This document shows positions 34,275 through 43,717 of a DNA stretch of 64,000 nt, one piece after another. The DNA is taken from assembly GCF_900101625.1 (NCBI RefSeq), contig NZ_FMYZ01000003.1, positions 186,001-250,000 on the forward strand. Reading direction: 5' to 3'. Position numbers and translations under genes: made by a program. Within the stretch, counting starts at the first letter, position 1; each line of letters starts with the position of its first letter. This DNA is from Cupriavidus sp. YR651 (lineage in GTDB: Bacteria > Pseudomonadota > Gammaproteobacteria > Burkholderiales > Burkholderiaceae). The notes below the pieces were generated by a model. That model was not told the origin of the DNA and searched no databases. It worked only from the letters and a program-made list of their open reading frames with translations.

Positions 34275-35087
34275 TCAGCCAAGAGTGCGTACGGAACTGC
34301 TGATGGCCCGTGCGCATTGCAGTAACGGTGGCCCGAGCCGCCGCTCCATGTCTTCGATGGTCCAGCGGGCCGTGGGCGCTACGACATGGATGGCACCCAG
34401 CGGCCTGCCTTTGCCACCCATCACTGGCGAAGCAATCGTCATGTCGCCCAGGAAGAGCTCTTCAGAGTTCATCGCATAGCCGCGCAGCCGCGCTTTCTGA
34501 AGCTCGGCCATGACATCGTCTACCGATGTCAGCGTGAACGGCGTGTGCGCGATTCTCGATGATTGCTCAATGAGCGTTCGTGCCTCGCCTTCCGGCAGGG
34601 CACTCAAGTAGGCCCGGCCAGACGCGGTGCAGTACACGGGGATACGACTGCCGATCGGCATGTGTACGGGGACGAAGTGCGCGCTGACAAAGCGCGCCAG
34701 GTAGACCATCTCGTCGCCGTCGGGCTCCGTAAGGCACGTGGTTTCGGAGGTGACCTTGGTCAACTCGGAAAGGAAAGGGTTGGCCACGTCGATCAGCGGA
34801 TCGGCTGCCAGATAGTTGTAGCCCACCTTCATCACTTGCAGCGTGAGCTGATACCGGCGCGTCTGCGGATGCTTGCGCAGATACCCGAGTTGTTCGAGCG
34901 TGAAAACCATTCGCTGGGCCGAACTCTTGTTGATGCCCGCCACCTCCGCGATTTCCGCAATCGTCATCGTGCGCCGCGATGCACTGAACGCGGCCAGTAC
35001 CGCCAGCCCTTTTTCCAGCGACTGATTGAAGAGCTGGTTCGTCTGCGCTTCCGTCTCGGTCGCTGCCTCGTTTTGAGTTTTAGGCAT
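34275..35087 (-). CDS. IclR-family regulator of the ABC/oxidase cluster
   Basis: A 270-residue regulator: winged HTH (TMTIAEIAEVAGINKSSAQRMVFTLEQLGYL) and IclR effector domain (IPVYCTASGRAYLSALP, MNSEELFLGDMTIASPV). The ATG at 35087 is preceded by AGGGAA; a GTG one codon earlier is possible. It is divergent from the ABC transporter operon starting at 35277, with two palindromes in between, so it very likely controls that operon and itself. Confidence 0.92.
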   Translation of the reverse strand: MPKTQNEAATETEAQTNQLFNQSLEKGLAVLAAFSASRRTMTIAEIAEVAGINKSSAQRMVFTLEQLGYLRKHPQTRRYQLTLQVMKVGYNYLAADPLIDVANPFLSELTKVTSETTCLTEPDGDEMVYLARFVSAHFVPVHMPIGSRIPVYCTASGRAYLSALPEGEARTLIEQSSRIAHTPFTLTSVDDVMAELQKARLRGYAMNSEELFLGDMTIASPVMGGKGRPLGAIHVVAPTARWTIEDMERRLGPPLLQCARAISSSVRTLG

Positions 35088-35126
35088 CACTTTCCCTGCG
35101 ATTCAAGCCTCACTGAATGGCTTTAA

Positions 35127-35200
35127 GAATCGCATATCGATTCGTGTGGTGCAACTACTGGTTTCTATGGATTAAAAAATGATGGATATTCATCGAATAT
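35127..35200. promoter_or_regulatory. Two palindromes in the IclR/ABC divergent promoter region
   Basis: GAATCG-CATAT-CGATTC at 35127-35143 and ATATTC-ATC-GAATAT at 35186-35200 are both perfect inverted repeats with 6-bp arms. They sit between the divergent IclR start and the transporter receptor start and share a GAAT/ATTC core, as expected for binding sites of one dimeric regulator. Confidence 0.5.
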
Positions 35201-35276
35201 TGGCATGCAGGTTGCGTAGGTACGAAGCCGCGCAACAAGGCGCGCCTCTCAAGACCCCTTGCCAAGGAGTGTTCGT

Positions 35277-36044
35277 ATGTCCGTCGTCAATCGTTTCCGC
35301 CGCACGGCACTGGTTCTGTGCCTGGCTGGCACAGTTTCGTTCGCATGGGCCCAAGGCAGTGCACCGACTACCTACAACGTCGGCGCGACCGCAACGGGAG
35401 TCCCGTTCACCTTTCTCGACGTCAAGACGAACAGCATCCAGGGGATGATGGTCGATACGGTCACCGCGGTGGGCAAGGCGGGAGGCTTCCAGGTCAACGT
35501 GCAGCAGACCGCGTTCGCGGCCCTGATTCCGTCGCTGACATCGAGCAAGATCGACATCATCTCGGCGGCCATGCTCAAGACGCCGGCACGCCAGCAGGTG
35601 GTTGCGTTCAGCGAACCGGTCTATTCGTATGGCGAGGGGCTGATGGTCAAGTCCGATGATGCCAAGTCGTACACGACGCTCGACGAACTCAAGGGTGAGG
35701 TCGTCGGCGCGCAAGTCGGGACGGTGTTCCTGGACATGCTCAACAAGAAGGGCATCTTCAAGGAAGTCCGCAGCTATGACTCGATTGCCGATATGTCGCG
35801 GGACCTGTCGCTGGGCCGCATCAAGGCGGGGCTGGGCGATCAGCCGCTCATCGCCTATCAGATTCGCCAGAACGCGTTCCCCGGCGTGAAGCTTGTGGAC
35901 AGCTACAAGCCTGTCAACGTCGGCGATGTCTGCCTCGTGGTGCGCAAGGGCGATACCGAGACCCTGGCCCGCGTGAACAAGGCCATCGCGACCATCAAGG
36001 CCGACGGCACGCTGGCGAAGATCGTCCAGAAGTGGGGCATGTAA
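35277..36044 (+). CDS. ABC transporter solute receptor, amino-acid type
   Basis: A 255-residue periplasmic binding protein (SBP family 3). The signal peptide ends near SFAWAQG. Family motifs include VPFTFLDVKTNSIQGMMVD, IPSLTSSKIDIISAAMLKTPARQ (where the Arg usually binds the amino-acid carboxylate), VGAQVGTVF and KADGTLAKIVQKWG. AAGGAG lies 7 bases before the ATG. It is the first gene of a four-gene operon with permease, ATPase and an FAD oxidase. The ligand is probably an amino acid or opine/polyamine-like compound. Confidence 0.92.
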   Translation: MSVVNRFRRTALVLCLAGTVSFAWAQGSAPTTYNVGATATGVPFTFLDVKTNSIQGMMVDTVTAVGKAGGFQVNVQQTAFAALIPSLTSSKIDIISAAMLKTPARQQVVAFSEPVYSYGEGLMVKSDDAKSYTTLDELKGEVVGAQVGTVFLDMLNKKGIFKEVRSYDSIADMSRDLSLGRIKAGLGDQPLIAYQIRQNAFPGVKLVDSYKPVNVGDVCLVVRKGDTETLARVNKAIATIKADGTLAKIVQKWGM

Positions 36045-36049
36045 GGGCG

Positions 36050-36721
36050 ATGGAAGCTGCGACTTTCCTCGAGAACGCCCGCGAATTCCTGCCCATTCTG
36101 CTCAAGGGAGCGGTGGTCACGGTGGAAGTTACCGTGCTGTCGTTCCTGTTGAGCAGTGTGCTGGGGCTGGGGCTGGCGTTGATGAAGCTCTCCCCGGTAC
36201 GCGTGCTATCGACTGCCGGTTCGACCATCGTCAACGTGATTCGCGGCCTGCCGATCATCGTGCAGCTTTTCTACATCTACTTTGTGTTGCCCGATGTTGG
36301 CATTCATCTGACGGCGTTCCAGGCCGGCGTCATCGGGCTCGGCATCGCCTATTCGGCGTACCAGGCCGAGAACTTCCGCGCCGGCATTGAAGCCGTCGAC
36401 CCCGGCCAGCGTGAAGCCGCACAGGCCATGGGCATGCGCGGTTCGCTGATTCTGCGTCGGGTCATTCTTCCGCAGGCATTCCGCATCGCGCTGCCGCCGT
36501 ATGGCAATACGCTCGTCATGATGTTGAAGGACTCGTCGCTGGTGTCGACGATTACCGTGGCCGAGATGACCCGCGCCGGCCAACTGATTGCATCGTCGAC
36601 GTTCCAGAACATGACCGTCTACACGCTGGTGGCGCTGCTGTACCTGCTGATGAGCCTGCCGCTCGTGTACATGTTGCGTCGCGTGGAATTCCGCTTTGGA
36701 GCCGGAAGGAGGCGACCATGA
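36050..36721 (+). CDS. ABC transporter permease, amino-acid type
   Basis: A 223-residue inner-membrane protein of the HisM/GlnP type with about five helices. The EAA loop is [20 protein letters not shown]. Other motifs are [19 protein letters not shown] and [17 protein letters not shown]. It starts 5 bases after the receptor stop; a GTG at 36032 is an alternative that would overlap the receptor gene. The 3' end overlaps the ATPase start by 4 bases. Confidence 0.93.
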   Translation: MEAATFLENAREFLPILLKGAVVTVEVTVLSFLLSSVLGLGLALMKLSPVRVLSTAGSTIVNVIRGLPIIVQLFYIYFVLPDVGIHLTAFQAGVIGLGIAYSAYQAENFRAGIEAVDPGQREAAQAMGMRGSLILRRVILPQAFRIALPPYGNTLVMMLKDSSLVSTITVAEMTRAGQLIASSTFQNMTVYTLVALLYLLMSLPLVYMLRRVEFRFGAGRRRP

Positions 36722-37473
36722 TCGATATCGAGAACCTTCAGAAGCGGTTTGGCGACCATCAGGTTTTGCACGGTGTGGACCTGCACGTTGACGCCGGCGA
36801 AGTGGTTTGCCTGATTGGTCCGTCGGGGTCGGGAAAATCCACGGTCCTTCGCTGCATCAATGGGTTGGAATCCTACGACGGCGGAGAGATCCGCGCGTTT
36901 GGTGAGCGTGTGGATTGCAACAGCCGCGATATCCACCGCCTGCGCAGCCGCATGGGCATGGTCTTCCAGCGCTTCAATCTGTTTCCCCATCGCACGGCGC
37001 TGGAGAACGTCATGGAGGGGCCCATCTACGTGCGCGGCGAAGACCGGGGCGCAGCGCGCGAACGGGCGATGGCATTGCTCGACAAGGTGGGCCTGGCAGC
37101 CAAGGCGTCGGCCCACCCGGCACAGTTGTCGGGCGGCCAGCAGCAGCGCGTTGCGATTGCGCGCGCGCTCGCGATGCAGCCCGAAGCGATGTTGTTCGAT
37201 GAACCGACGTCGGCATTGGACCCCGAGTTGGTCGGCGATGTACTCGAAGTCATGCGCAGCCTGGCGCGTGAAGGAATGACCATGATCGTCGTTACGCACG
37301 AGATGGGCTTCGCGCGCGAAGTGGCGGACCGGGTTTGCTTCCTGCACGGCGGAAAGATCGTCGAGGAGGGCGCCGCCGCGCAGGTACTTGGCTCCCCCCG
37401 GCACGCACGGACGCAGGACTTCCTGCGCCGCGTTCTGCACAAGCCCGCGGAAGCGGCGGGAGGGTTTGCGTGA
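36718..37473 (+). CDS. ABC transporter ATP-binding protein, amino-acid type
   Basis: A 251-residue cytoplasmic ATPase of the GlnQ/HisP class. Walker A is GPSGSGKST, the Q-loop [10 protein letters not shown], the signature [15 protein letters not shown], Walker [14 protein letters not shown] and the switch His in [15 protein letters not shown]. All catalytic motifs are intact. It overlaps the permease (ATGA) and shares one base with the oxidoreductase start, so the four genes are tightly coupled. Confidence 0.96.
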   Translation: MIDIENLQKRFGDHQVLHGVDLHVDAGEVVCLIGPSGSGKSTVLRCINGLESYDGGEIRAFGERVDCNSRDIHRLRSRMGMVFQRFNLFPHRTALENVMEGPIYVRGEDRGAARERAMALLDKVGLAAKASAHPAQLSGGQQQRVAIARALAMQPEAMLFDEPTSALDPELVGDVLEVMRSLAREGMTMIVVTHEMGFAREVADRVCFLHGGKIVEEGAAAQVLGSPRHARTQDFLRRVLHKPAEAAGGFA

Positions 37474-38777
37474 TGACGACGAACTCCGCGTCAGGCACGT
37501 TTCCCCCATCGCTCTGGGCGGCGACCGCGATCGAGGCGTCGCCCACCCCGGCGCTGATGGAATCCACCAGCGTCGATGTGCTTGTGATCGGTGCCGGTTT
37601 CACCGGGCTTTCCACGGCGCTGCACCTCGCCGAACGTGGCACATCCGTCTGCGTCGTCGACAGTCACGAGCCTGGTTGGGGCGCATCAGGCCGCAATGGC
37701 GGCCAGGTCAACCCCACCCTCAAGCACGATCCTGACGACCTGGTTCGATTGCTCGGCGAGCAACGTGCCGAGCCGCTGATCGATGCGATCTCGCGCTCGG
37801 CGGACCTCGTCTTCGACCTGATTTCCCAGCACCGCATCGATTGCCAGCCTGTACGCAGCGGCTGGCTGCAACTTGCCTATGCGCAGAAAGCGGTCGCGGG
37901 CATGCATGCACGCGCCCGGCAGTGGGAGCGGAGGGGGGTGACGGTCGAAGTGCTCGACCGCGACGCCGTGGCCCGTCGCGTGGGCACCGAGGCGTTCGTT
38001 GGAGGCTGGCTTGACGGGCGCGCGGGCGCCATCCAGCCCTTGTCATACACGCGCGGACTGGTGATGGCAGCCCAGCGCGCCGGCGCCACCATCCACGGCG
38101 GCACTGCGGTGATAGCGCTGACGCCCCAGGGATCGCAGGGCAACGGGAAATGGATCGCAAGGCTCTCCACCGGCGCGACGGTTACGGCCGAGCGCGTGGT
38201 GATCGCCACCAACGGATACACGGGGCCACTCTGGCCTGGGCTACAAAGCACGCTGCTGACGGCCAACAGTTTTATCGTGGCGACGCAACCCTTGAAGTCG
38301 TCGGCAGCCGATGCCATCCTGGCGCGCGGGGAAACCGCATCGACTTCGCAGCGTCTGCTGCTGTATTTCCGCAAGGACAGCGAAGGGCGACTGCTGATGG
38401 GCGGACGTGGCTTTTTCTCGGACCCGCGTGGCCCGCAAGACTTCGCCCACCTCGAACGCTCGCTGGAGCTGCTGTTCCCGCAACTTGGCCCACTGGACTA
38501 TGCATATCGCTGGGGCGGACGGATTGCCGTTACCCGCGATTTCATGCCACATATCCATGAACCGGCGCCGGGTGTGACCGTGGCTGTCGGATGCAACGGG
38601 CGGGGCATCGCGTTGTGTACGAGCTTTGGAAAGCATCTTGCCTTGCGACTGACGAACCGGAGCGATGAGTTTCCGTATCCGATCTCGCCTATCACCCCGA
38701 TTCCGATGCACCAGCTTCAGCGGTTCTATATCGCGGCGGGCGTGGCGTGGTACAGCCTGCTGGACCGCTTTGGCTGA
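37473..38777 (+). CDS. FAD-dependent amine/amino-acid oxidase (DadA/PuuB-like)
   Basis: A 434-residue flavoprotein of the DAO family. The Rossmann motif is VDVLVIGAGFTGLSTALHLAERG (near residues 35-57), followed by a GASGRNGGQVNPT loop typical of gamma-glutamylputrescine oxidase and related enzymes. Later motifs are TERVVIATNGYTG-like text, YRWGGRIAVTRDFMPHIHE and GCNGRGIALCTSFGK. The start shares a base with the ATPase stop, so it is a member of the transporter operon and probably oxidises the imported amine or amino acid. Which one cannot be told from sequence. Confidence 0.9.
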   Translation: MTTNSASGTFPPSLWAATAIEASPTPALMESTSVDVLVIGAGFTGLSTALHLAERGTSVCVVDSHEPGWGASGRNGGQVNPTLKHDPDDLVRLLGEQRAEPLIDAISRSADLVFDLISQHRIDCQPVRSGWLQLAYAQKAVAGMHARARQWERRGVTVEVLDRDAVARRVGTEAFVGGWLDGRAGAIQPLSYTRGLVMAAQRAGATIHGGTAVIALTPQGSQGNGKWIARLSTGATVTAERVVIATNGYTGPLWPGLQSTLLTANSFIVATQPLKSSAADAILARGETASTSQRLLLYFRKDSEGRLLMGGRGFFSDPRGPQDFAHLERSLELLFPQLGPLDYAYRWGGRIAVTRDFMPHIHEPAPGVTVAVGCNGRGIALCTSFGKHLALRLTNRSDEFPYPISPITPIPMHQLQRFYIAAGVAWYSLLDRFG

Positions 38778-39030
38778 CGTCGGGATGCATTACTTTCGAT
38801 GTTCAGGAGCTCGCAGGGGCGCAAAACGCATCAACAAATCGAGAGTGAATAGCGGCGCTTGAAGGGCGGAGGGCCGTACCCGACCCAGAGGGGTCATTTG
38901 TCATCCCCGCAATCGTGCTCGTAGCTGTGTGTGCCAGGCCACAGATCATCGGTTGGAGAGCATCCCGTTCACCTAAGCTCCTTCATCGGCATTCTGAGAA
39001 ATCGACCCCTGGTGGGCGGGAGGAGTTGCT

Positions 39031-40047
39031 ATGGAGCGGCGAACCATGCTGGCGGGTGCTGCGGCGCTAACCGTGGGGCTGACTCTGGCCGAAGGTGTGT
39101 CGCACGCACAGCAGGCAAGCAGGGTCTTCCGGGTTGGCGTCCTTGTGAACGGGGGCGCGAGTGTCGAAGGGAAGCCCAACCCGCAAGTCGAAGGGCTTCG
39201 CTCCGGTCTGGCGCAGCTCGGATATCTCGAAGGCAAGAGCGTCGTCTATGAAGCCAGGTTTCCCGACGGGCAGCTCGATCGTCTGCCTGGCCTTGCTGTC
39301 GAACTGGTCGGCATCGGCGTCGATGTCATTGCCACCTTCGGCGGCCCGTCAACCAACGCCGCCCGAAGGGCGACCACAACAGTCCCGATCGTGGCCGCTC
39401 TCGTCGCTGATCCGGTAGCGATTGGCGTCGCGGCAACGCTGGAGCGGCCTGGCAGCAACGTCACCGGGGCGACAAACAACGACCCCGAGCTCGCGAGCCG
39501 GCAGTTGGCGATACTCAAGGCGATTCTCCCGAAACTCGCACGTGTTGCGATTCTGAGCGATTCGGATATTCCCGGCGCTGACGCCAGCGGACTGGCCCCT
39601 ATCGAGCGATCCAACGTGGCCGCCGCTCGCGCAGCGGGCCTCACGCCTCAGGTGCTGAAAATCCGTGGCCCAAAGCCCGATCTCGAGACTGCCTTCAGGG
39701 CAATGACCGCCGAAGGCGCCGAGGTCTTAGTGGTGCTTGAAGTTCCCGCCACGATTCGGGATCGCAAGCGCATTGCCGAACTCGCTACGAAGCAGCGCTT
39801 GCCGACGATGTTCTGGGGAGGCGCCTCGGATTCGGGCTGCCTGCTGAGCTATGGCACAAGCTTTACCGCGAGCTTCCCGCCGCTGCCGGGCATTATCGAC
39901 AAGATACTCAAGGGCGCGAGGCCTGCGGAGACGCCATTTGCCGTCATCTCCCAACGTGAACTGTCCATCAACCTCAAGACTGCTGGCGAACTGGGACTGA
40001 CCCTTCCTGGCGAGCTGATATCACGCGCCGACCTCGTCATCAAATGA
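39031..40047 (+). CDS. ABC-type solute receptor (TrpX/YtjP-like, PF04392 family)
   Basis: A 338-residue secreted binding protein. The N-terminus is a signal peptide with a Tat-like RR (ERRTMLAGAAALTVGLTLAEG). Family motifs are FRVGVLVNGGAS, GLRSGLAQLGYLEGKSVVYEAR, VIATFGGPSTNAARRAT and the LPTMFWGGASDSGCLLSYG loop. GGGAGGAG precedes the ATG. No permease or ATPase gene adjoins, so it is an orphan receptor, frequent in this order of bacteria. The ligand is unknown. Confidence 0.9.
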   Translation: MERRTMLAGAAALTVGLTLAEGVSHAQQASRVFRVGVLVNGGASVEGKPNPQVEGLRSGLAQLGYLEGKSVVYEARFPDGQLDRLPGLAVELVGIGVDVIATFGGPSTNAARRATTTVPIVAALVADPVAIGVAATLERPGSNVTGATNNDPELASRQLAILKAILPKLARVAILSDSDIPGADASGLAPIERSNVAAARAAGLTPQVLKIRGPKPDLETAFRAMTAEGAEVLVVLEVPATIRDRKRIAELATKQRLPTMFWGGASDSGCLLSYGTSFTASFPPLPGIIDKILKGARPAETPFAVISQRELSINLKTAGELGLTLPGELISRADLVIK

Positions 40048-40055
40048 AGCCGGAA

Positions 40056-40080
40056 CCGCCGACTCCCAAACTGTCGGCGG
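40056..40080. terminator. Hairpin between convergent genes
   Basis: A perfect 8-bp stem, CCGCCGAC (40056-40063) and GTCGGCGG (40073-40080) with a 9-base loop, lies between the receptor and hydrolase stops. There is no T-run, so it is a terminator-like element of uncertain strength. Confidence 0.4.
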
Positions 40081-40126
40081 GTACCCACAAGCCTGCAAGC
40101 CCGGCATGCGCGAGAGCCGCCGTCAT

Positions 40127-40933
40127 CTAATGGGACGGCGCAAACAGGATCTCGATCGCTTCCTGCCACCAGGCATCGTCGACGTGGCTAATCCAGTCGT
40201 TGTGCTCTGCCGCCTTCACGACCATCAGCTGCTTCGGACCGGGCAGCGCGTTGTAGAGCGTCTTGCCGAACTGGGCGGGCACGATGCTGTCTCGTTCCGC
40301 CACCACGACAAGAACCGGGCGGTCGATCGATGCCAGGTGAGAGATGCTGTCGTATCTGTCCCGCATCAGCCACTTCACCGGCAACCACGGGTAGTGGTAT
40401 GCGGCAACGTGGTCGAGCTGATCCCATGGCGCGATGAGCAGCAAGCCGGCGATCTTGTCGCGTTCGCGGGAGCCCGCCGAAGCCGCCACGCCGGCCCCGA
40501 GCGATTCACCGATGAGAAGCAGCGGCGTGCCATAGAGGCGATGCGCAAGCGCGATCGTCTGTTGTGCGTCGGTCACCAGACTCTCTTCCCCCGGCGCGCC
40601 GTCGCGTGGTCCATAGCCCGGATATTCGGCGAGGATCACACGTAGACCCAGCCGGGTAAGTACCGTGGCATAGGGCGAGCGATGTCCGGCGTGTCCCGCA
40701 TTGCCGTGAAAGATGATGGCCGTGCCGCGCGCCCCTCCGGCGGGCTCGGCTACGAGGCCCCGGAACGTCTCGGCTGTCGGCCACGCGCGAAGCCCGCCAC
40801 CGGTCAGGCTATCGATTGCGGCCTTTTCCGGGAAATAGATGAAGCGATCCTGAAAAATGGCGAATCCTGCGATGACTGCCATCACGATCAGACAGACGGT
40901 GAAGAGAGCTGGTAGCAAGCCGGTGAACTTCAT
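40127..40933 (-). CDS. Membrane-anchored alpha/beta hydrolase
   Basis: A 268-residue serine hydrolase related to BEM46/ABHD13-type proteins. An N-terminal helix (about 5-27) probably anchors it in the inner membrane, followed by DRFIYFPEK. The oxyanion region is IIFHGNAGHAG. The nucleophile is S144 in GESLGAG, with D215 in VVVAERDSIVP and H244 in AAEHNDW completing the triad. Substrate unknown. It converges with the orphan receptor gene. Confidence 0.9.
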   Translation of the reverse strand: MKFTGLLPALFTVCLIVMAVIAGFAIFQDRFIYFPEKAAIDSLTGGGLRAWPTAETFRGLVAEPAGGARGTAIIFHGNAGHAGHRSPYATVLTRLGLRVILAEYPGYGPRDGAPGEESLVTDAQQTIALAHRLYGTPLLLIGESLGAGVAASAGSRERDKIAGLLLIAPWDQLDHVAAYHYPWLPVKWLMRDRYDSISHLASIDRPVLVVVAERDSIVPAQFGKTLYNALPGPKQLMVVKAAEHNDWISHVDDAWWQEAIEILFAPSH

Positions 40934-41004
40934 CGTCTCGAGCCTGATTCATCGATCTCCGTTAGACGGTCGAAGCGGATTCGCGGGCCGAGTGTGCGAC
41001 GATG

Positions 41005-41571
41005 TCAGCGCCCATGCTTCTGGTAGGTCCCGATCAGTTCGGCATGCGCCAGTATGTGCCCCCGCATCGCCTGTTCCAGCGCCGCCTTGTCCGGCTTGCC
41101 AAGATCCGGCAGCACGACGTCCAGGGCATACAGCTTGTGGAAATACCGGTGCCGGCCAATCGGCGGACACGGCCCTCCGTAGTTGGCGCGGTGCCAGTCG
41201 TTGAGACCTTCCCGAGCGCTGGGCGGCAAGCCATGCCGGCTCGCACCCTGCGCAAGCGAGCCGACCTGCGGCGGCAGGTTGTACACGACCCAATGGACCC
41301 ATGTCATTTGCGGCGACGCCGGGTCCGGCGCGTCCGGATCATCGACAATCAAGGCCAGGCTGGCAGTGGCGGGGGGCATTCCTGACCACGCCAGTGGAGG
41401 TGACACATCCGTGCCTTCGCATGTGTGCACAGTGGGAATCTCCCCGCCCTGGGAAAACGCGGGGGATGTCAGTATGAGCGGCATTGATGGAATCTGCTGG
41501 GCAAGTAGCGCTGGTCCGAACAGCATGGCCGCAATGGCCGGCAACCTCGGTAGAAGTGCCAATCGCACCAT
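41005..41571 (-). CDS. YbhB/YbcL-type PEBP-like protein, secreted
   Basis: A 188-residue phosphatidylethanolamine-binding-protein-like fold. The family motifs are FSQGGEIPTVHTCEGTDVSPPL, LIVDDPDAPD, WVHWVVYNLP, GPCPPIGRHRYFHKLYALD and a C-terminal helix with HILAHAELIGTYQ. It carries an N-terminal signal peptide ending near LLAQQ, so the product is periplasmic. Function of bacterial members is not settled. It stands about 70 bases downstream of the hydrolase gene in the same direction. Confidence 0.92.
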   Translation of the reverse strand: MVRLALLPRLPAIAAMLFGPALLAQQIPSMPLILTSPAFSQGGEIPTVHTCEGTDVSPPLAWSGMPPATASLALIVDDPDAPDPASPQMTWVHWVVYNLPPQVGSLAQGASRHGLPPSAREGLNDWHRANYGGPCPPIGRHRYFHKLYALDVVLPDLGKPDKAALEQAMRGHILAHAELIGTYQKHGR

Positions 41572-41700
41572 ATTTGCCTCCGCCGGCGCATGACGGCTGT
41601 TTCAACTTAGCGCGGATTCCTCCCCTGCGCAAGGGACCGTGCAGACTGACTGCCCAGCGGCCGCTCCGCGTTAGCGGTTGAGACGTAAATCCTCGGCTCG

Positions 41701-41970
41701 CTACTGAACACTGCTGTCCTTCGGGTCTGTTCTAACGGGTGCCACGATGGCTGTCGCTGTCGCGACATCCCCCGTATCGAACACCACCCTTCTTATGCGC
41801 AGCAGTTCGTGGATGTGCCGCCACGGTACATGCCCTGCGATTTCCTGCGATCCCGGCCGAACCACGTCGACTTGCACAGGCTTGGCATCGACGGCCGACC
41901 GGGTGATCGTCAGTTGATAACCGGCATCCAGAAGGGAGGCAAGCCGGATTTGGGTATGAGTCAGGGTCAT
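41701..41970 (-). CDS. Small hypothetical protein downstream of the MatC-like gene
   Basis: An 89-residue product starting MTLTHTQIRLASLLDAGYQL. It has a DAKPVQVDVVRPGSQEIAG segment and no membrane segment or motif I recognise. It begins 20 bases after the stop of the frameshifted carrier gene and may be co-transcribed with it. No ribosome site is evident. The frame continues upstream to 42015, overlapping the carrier gene. Confidence 0.45.
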   Translation of the reverse strand: MTLTHTQIRLASLLDAGYQLTITRSAVDAKPVQVDVVRPGSQEIAGHVPWRHIHELLRIRRVVFDTGDVATATAIVAPVRTDPKDSSVQ

Positions 41971-41990
41971 GGCATTAGTGGAATCGCAAA

Positions 41991-43330
41991 TCAAAGCACC
42001 ACGAACGAGAACCACAGCACCACTGGCGCCAAAAGCGTTACCAGCCCGCCATATACCATCAGTTTCCTGAAGAAGGCGTGACGGTCTACACCCTGCGCAT
42101 TGGCGAGGACCAGCGCGCCGTTGGTCGAGAATGGGCTCACATCGACAATGGTGGATGACACGGCCATGGCCGCGATGAACCCGATGGCGCTGACGTCCGA
42201 GCCTTGCTGGAGGAATGGCACAGCCAGGGGAATCAGCGACCCAAGCACTGCGGTCGACGAAGCAAATGCTGAAATCACGGCTCCCACGAAGCAGAGCAGA
42301 AGTGCCGCCATCATTGGTGAGGTCATGCCTGCAACGCTATGGCCGACAAAAGAGATGGTGCCCATCTTCTCCATCACGCCCACATAAGTGCTGACGCCGA
42401 CGATCAGCATGATCTCCGGCCACGACACCTGGGTCAGTGCAGCCTTCTGCAGGTTCGGTGATACCAATGTCAGCAACACGGCAATCGACAGCGAGACAAA
42501 GCCGATATCGAGTTTCAGGTACAGCGTCAGCACGGACAGTGCAACCAGGCCAAGTACGGTCAGGTATTGATAGGGCGTGCCGGATGGCTCCGCTTCCACG
42601 AGGGCACCGTCTGCGGCTGATATTGCAGCTCCCCCTGCGCCTCCGGTCGTCGTACGCGCCTGGAACGGAAGATCGATCGCGGCCACGCCATTGCCGACCA
42701 CCGCCGGCTGTCGGTGCGCCGATTCGCGCATCAGGCGCAATCCGCCAAATGCGATGAAGACCCAAGCGCTACCAGCAGGTTGACGCCCAGGCTCGCGAAT
42801 GCTGTTGCCATTTCGTTCAGCGGCAAGCCGGCCTTCTCGACGATCTTGTTCGTAATGCCGCCGTAGATACTGATCGGCGAGAAACCACCGCCCTGGGCAC
42901 CGTGTATGACCATCAGCCCCATCATCAATGGGTTGATCTTGTATCGCGCGGCAAAGCCAAGCGCGATGGGCGCGATGATTGCCACCGCGGCGGGACTGAC
43001 TGCACCGACCGAGGTCAACAAGGCGGCGATGCCGAACATGATCCACGGTATCGCGGCGATGCGTCCGCCTACCGCGCGAACGGCTAGCCTGACGAGCCAG
43101 TCGATGGTCCCGTTGTTCTGCGCCACGGCAAACAGGTAGGTAATGCCCACCAGCGTCAGGAACAGGTCCGCCGGGAATCCCATCAGGATCGTCTTGGCCG
43201 GCATTGCACCCAGGAAGGTGCCGACCAGGAACGCGCCCACGAACGCCAGCGCGCCCATATTCACGGGTAGGACGGTGGCGATCACAAACATCAGTCCGAG
43301 GACTGAAATCGAAGCAATGTGCTGCAACAT
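41991..43330 (-). pseudogene. MatC-like dicarboxylate carrier, interrupted by a frameshift
   Basis: This encodes an inner-membrane carrier of the MatC/SLC13 type, split between two frames. The N-terminal part (43330 to about 42764) matches the MatC N-terminal domain: IATVLPVNMGALAFVGAFL, PADLFLTLVGITYLFAVAQ and HGAQGGGFSPISIYGGITN. The remainder continues in another frame from VFIAFGGLRLMRES through several helices to the end. The frames join cleanly if one G is added to the GGG run (plus-strand CCC at 42761-42763), where LLVALG would pass into VFIAFGG. As written, translation stops soon after the shift. A GGGAG ribosome site supports the start at 43330. Either a real lesion or a sequencing error. 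Confidence 0.85.
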
Positions 43331-43717
43331 GACCTGCTCCCTGGCCAGACAGCTTTCTCGCAAGCTGTCGCCATCGATGAACTTCGGAAGGGGGTAAATC
43401 TTTGCTGGGCGGGAGCGCTATGGCGCGCGGCGGCGTGATGCGGGGGTCATATGAATGTCTCCAGATCGTTATCATGGCCGCCGTTGTGAACAGGGCGAGC
43501 GCTTTCTCATGACTACACGATAGGGATGCAGGCTGCAGGTATCAATTAAGTTGCTGCGGCGAACATTCCGGTCAGCGAAACGGTTCGCCGACCTTCGCGG
43601 GTGCACGCGCGGTCCGCTGTTCAAGAAGTGGGGGTATTTCGCTGCGGCTGCGGGCGCATGTGATGCCGCCGACGAGACACCCCGGCGGTAACGTCGCGGC
43701 ATCCGCAGCCCTCTCGA
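43331..43717. other. Intergenic region, nothing recognised
   Basis: This separates the MatC-like gene from an SDR gene and should contain the carrier promoter. No gene, repeat or strong hairpin was seen. Confidence 0.35.
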
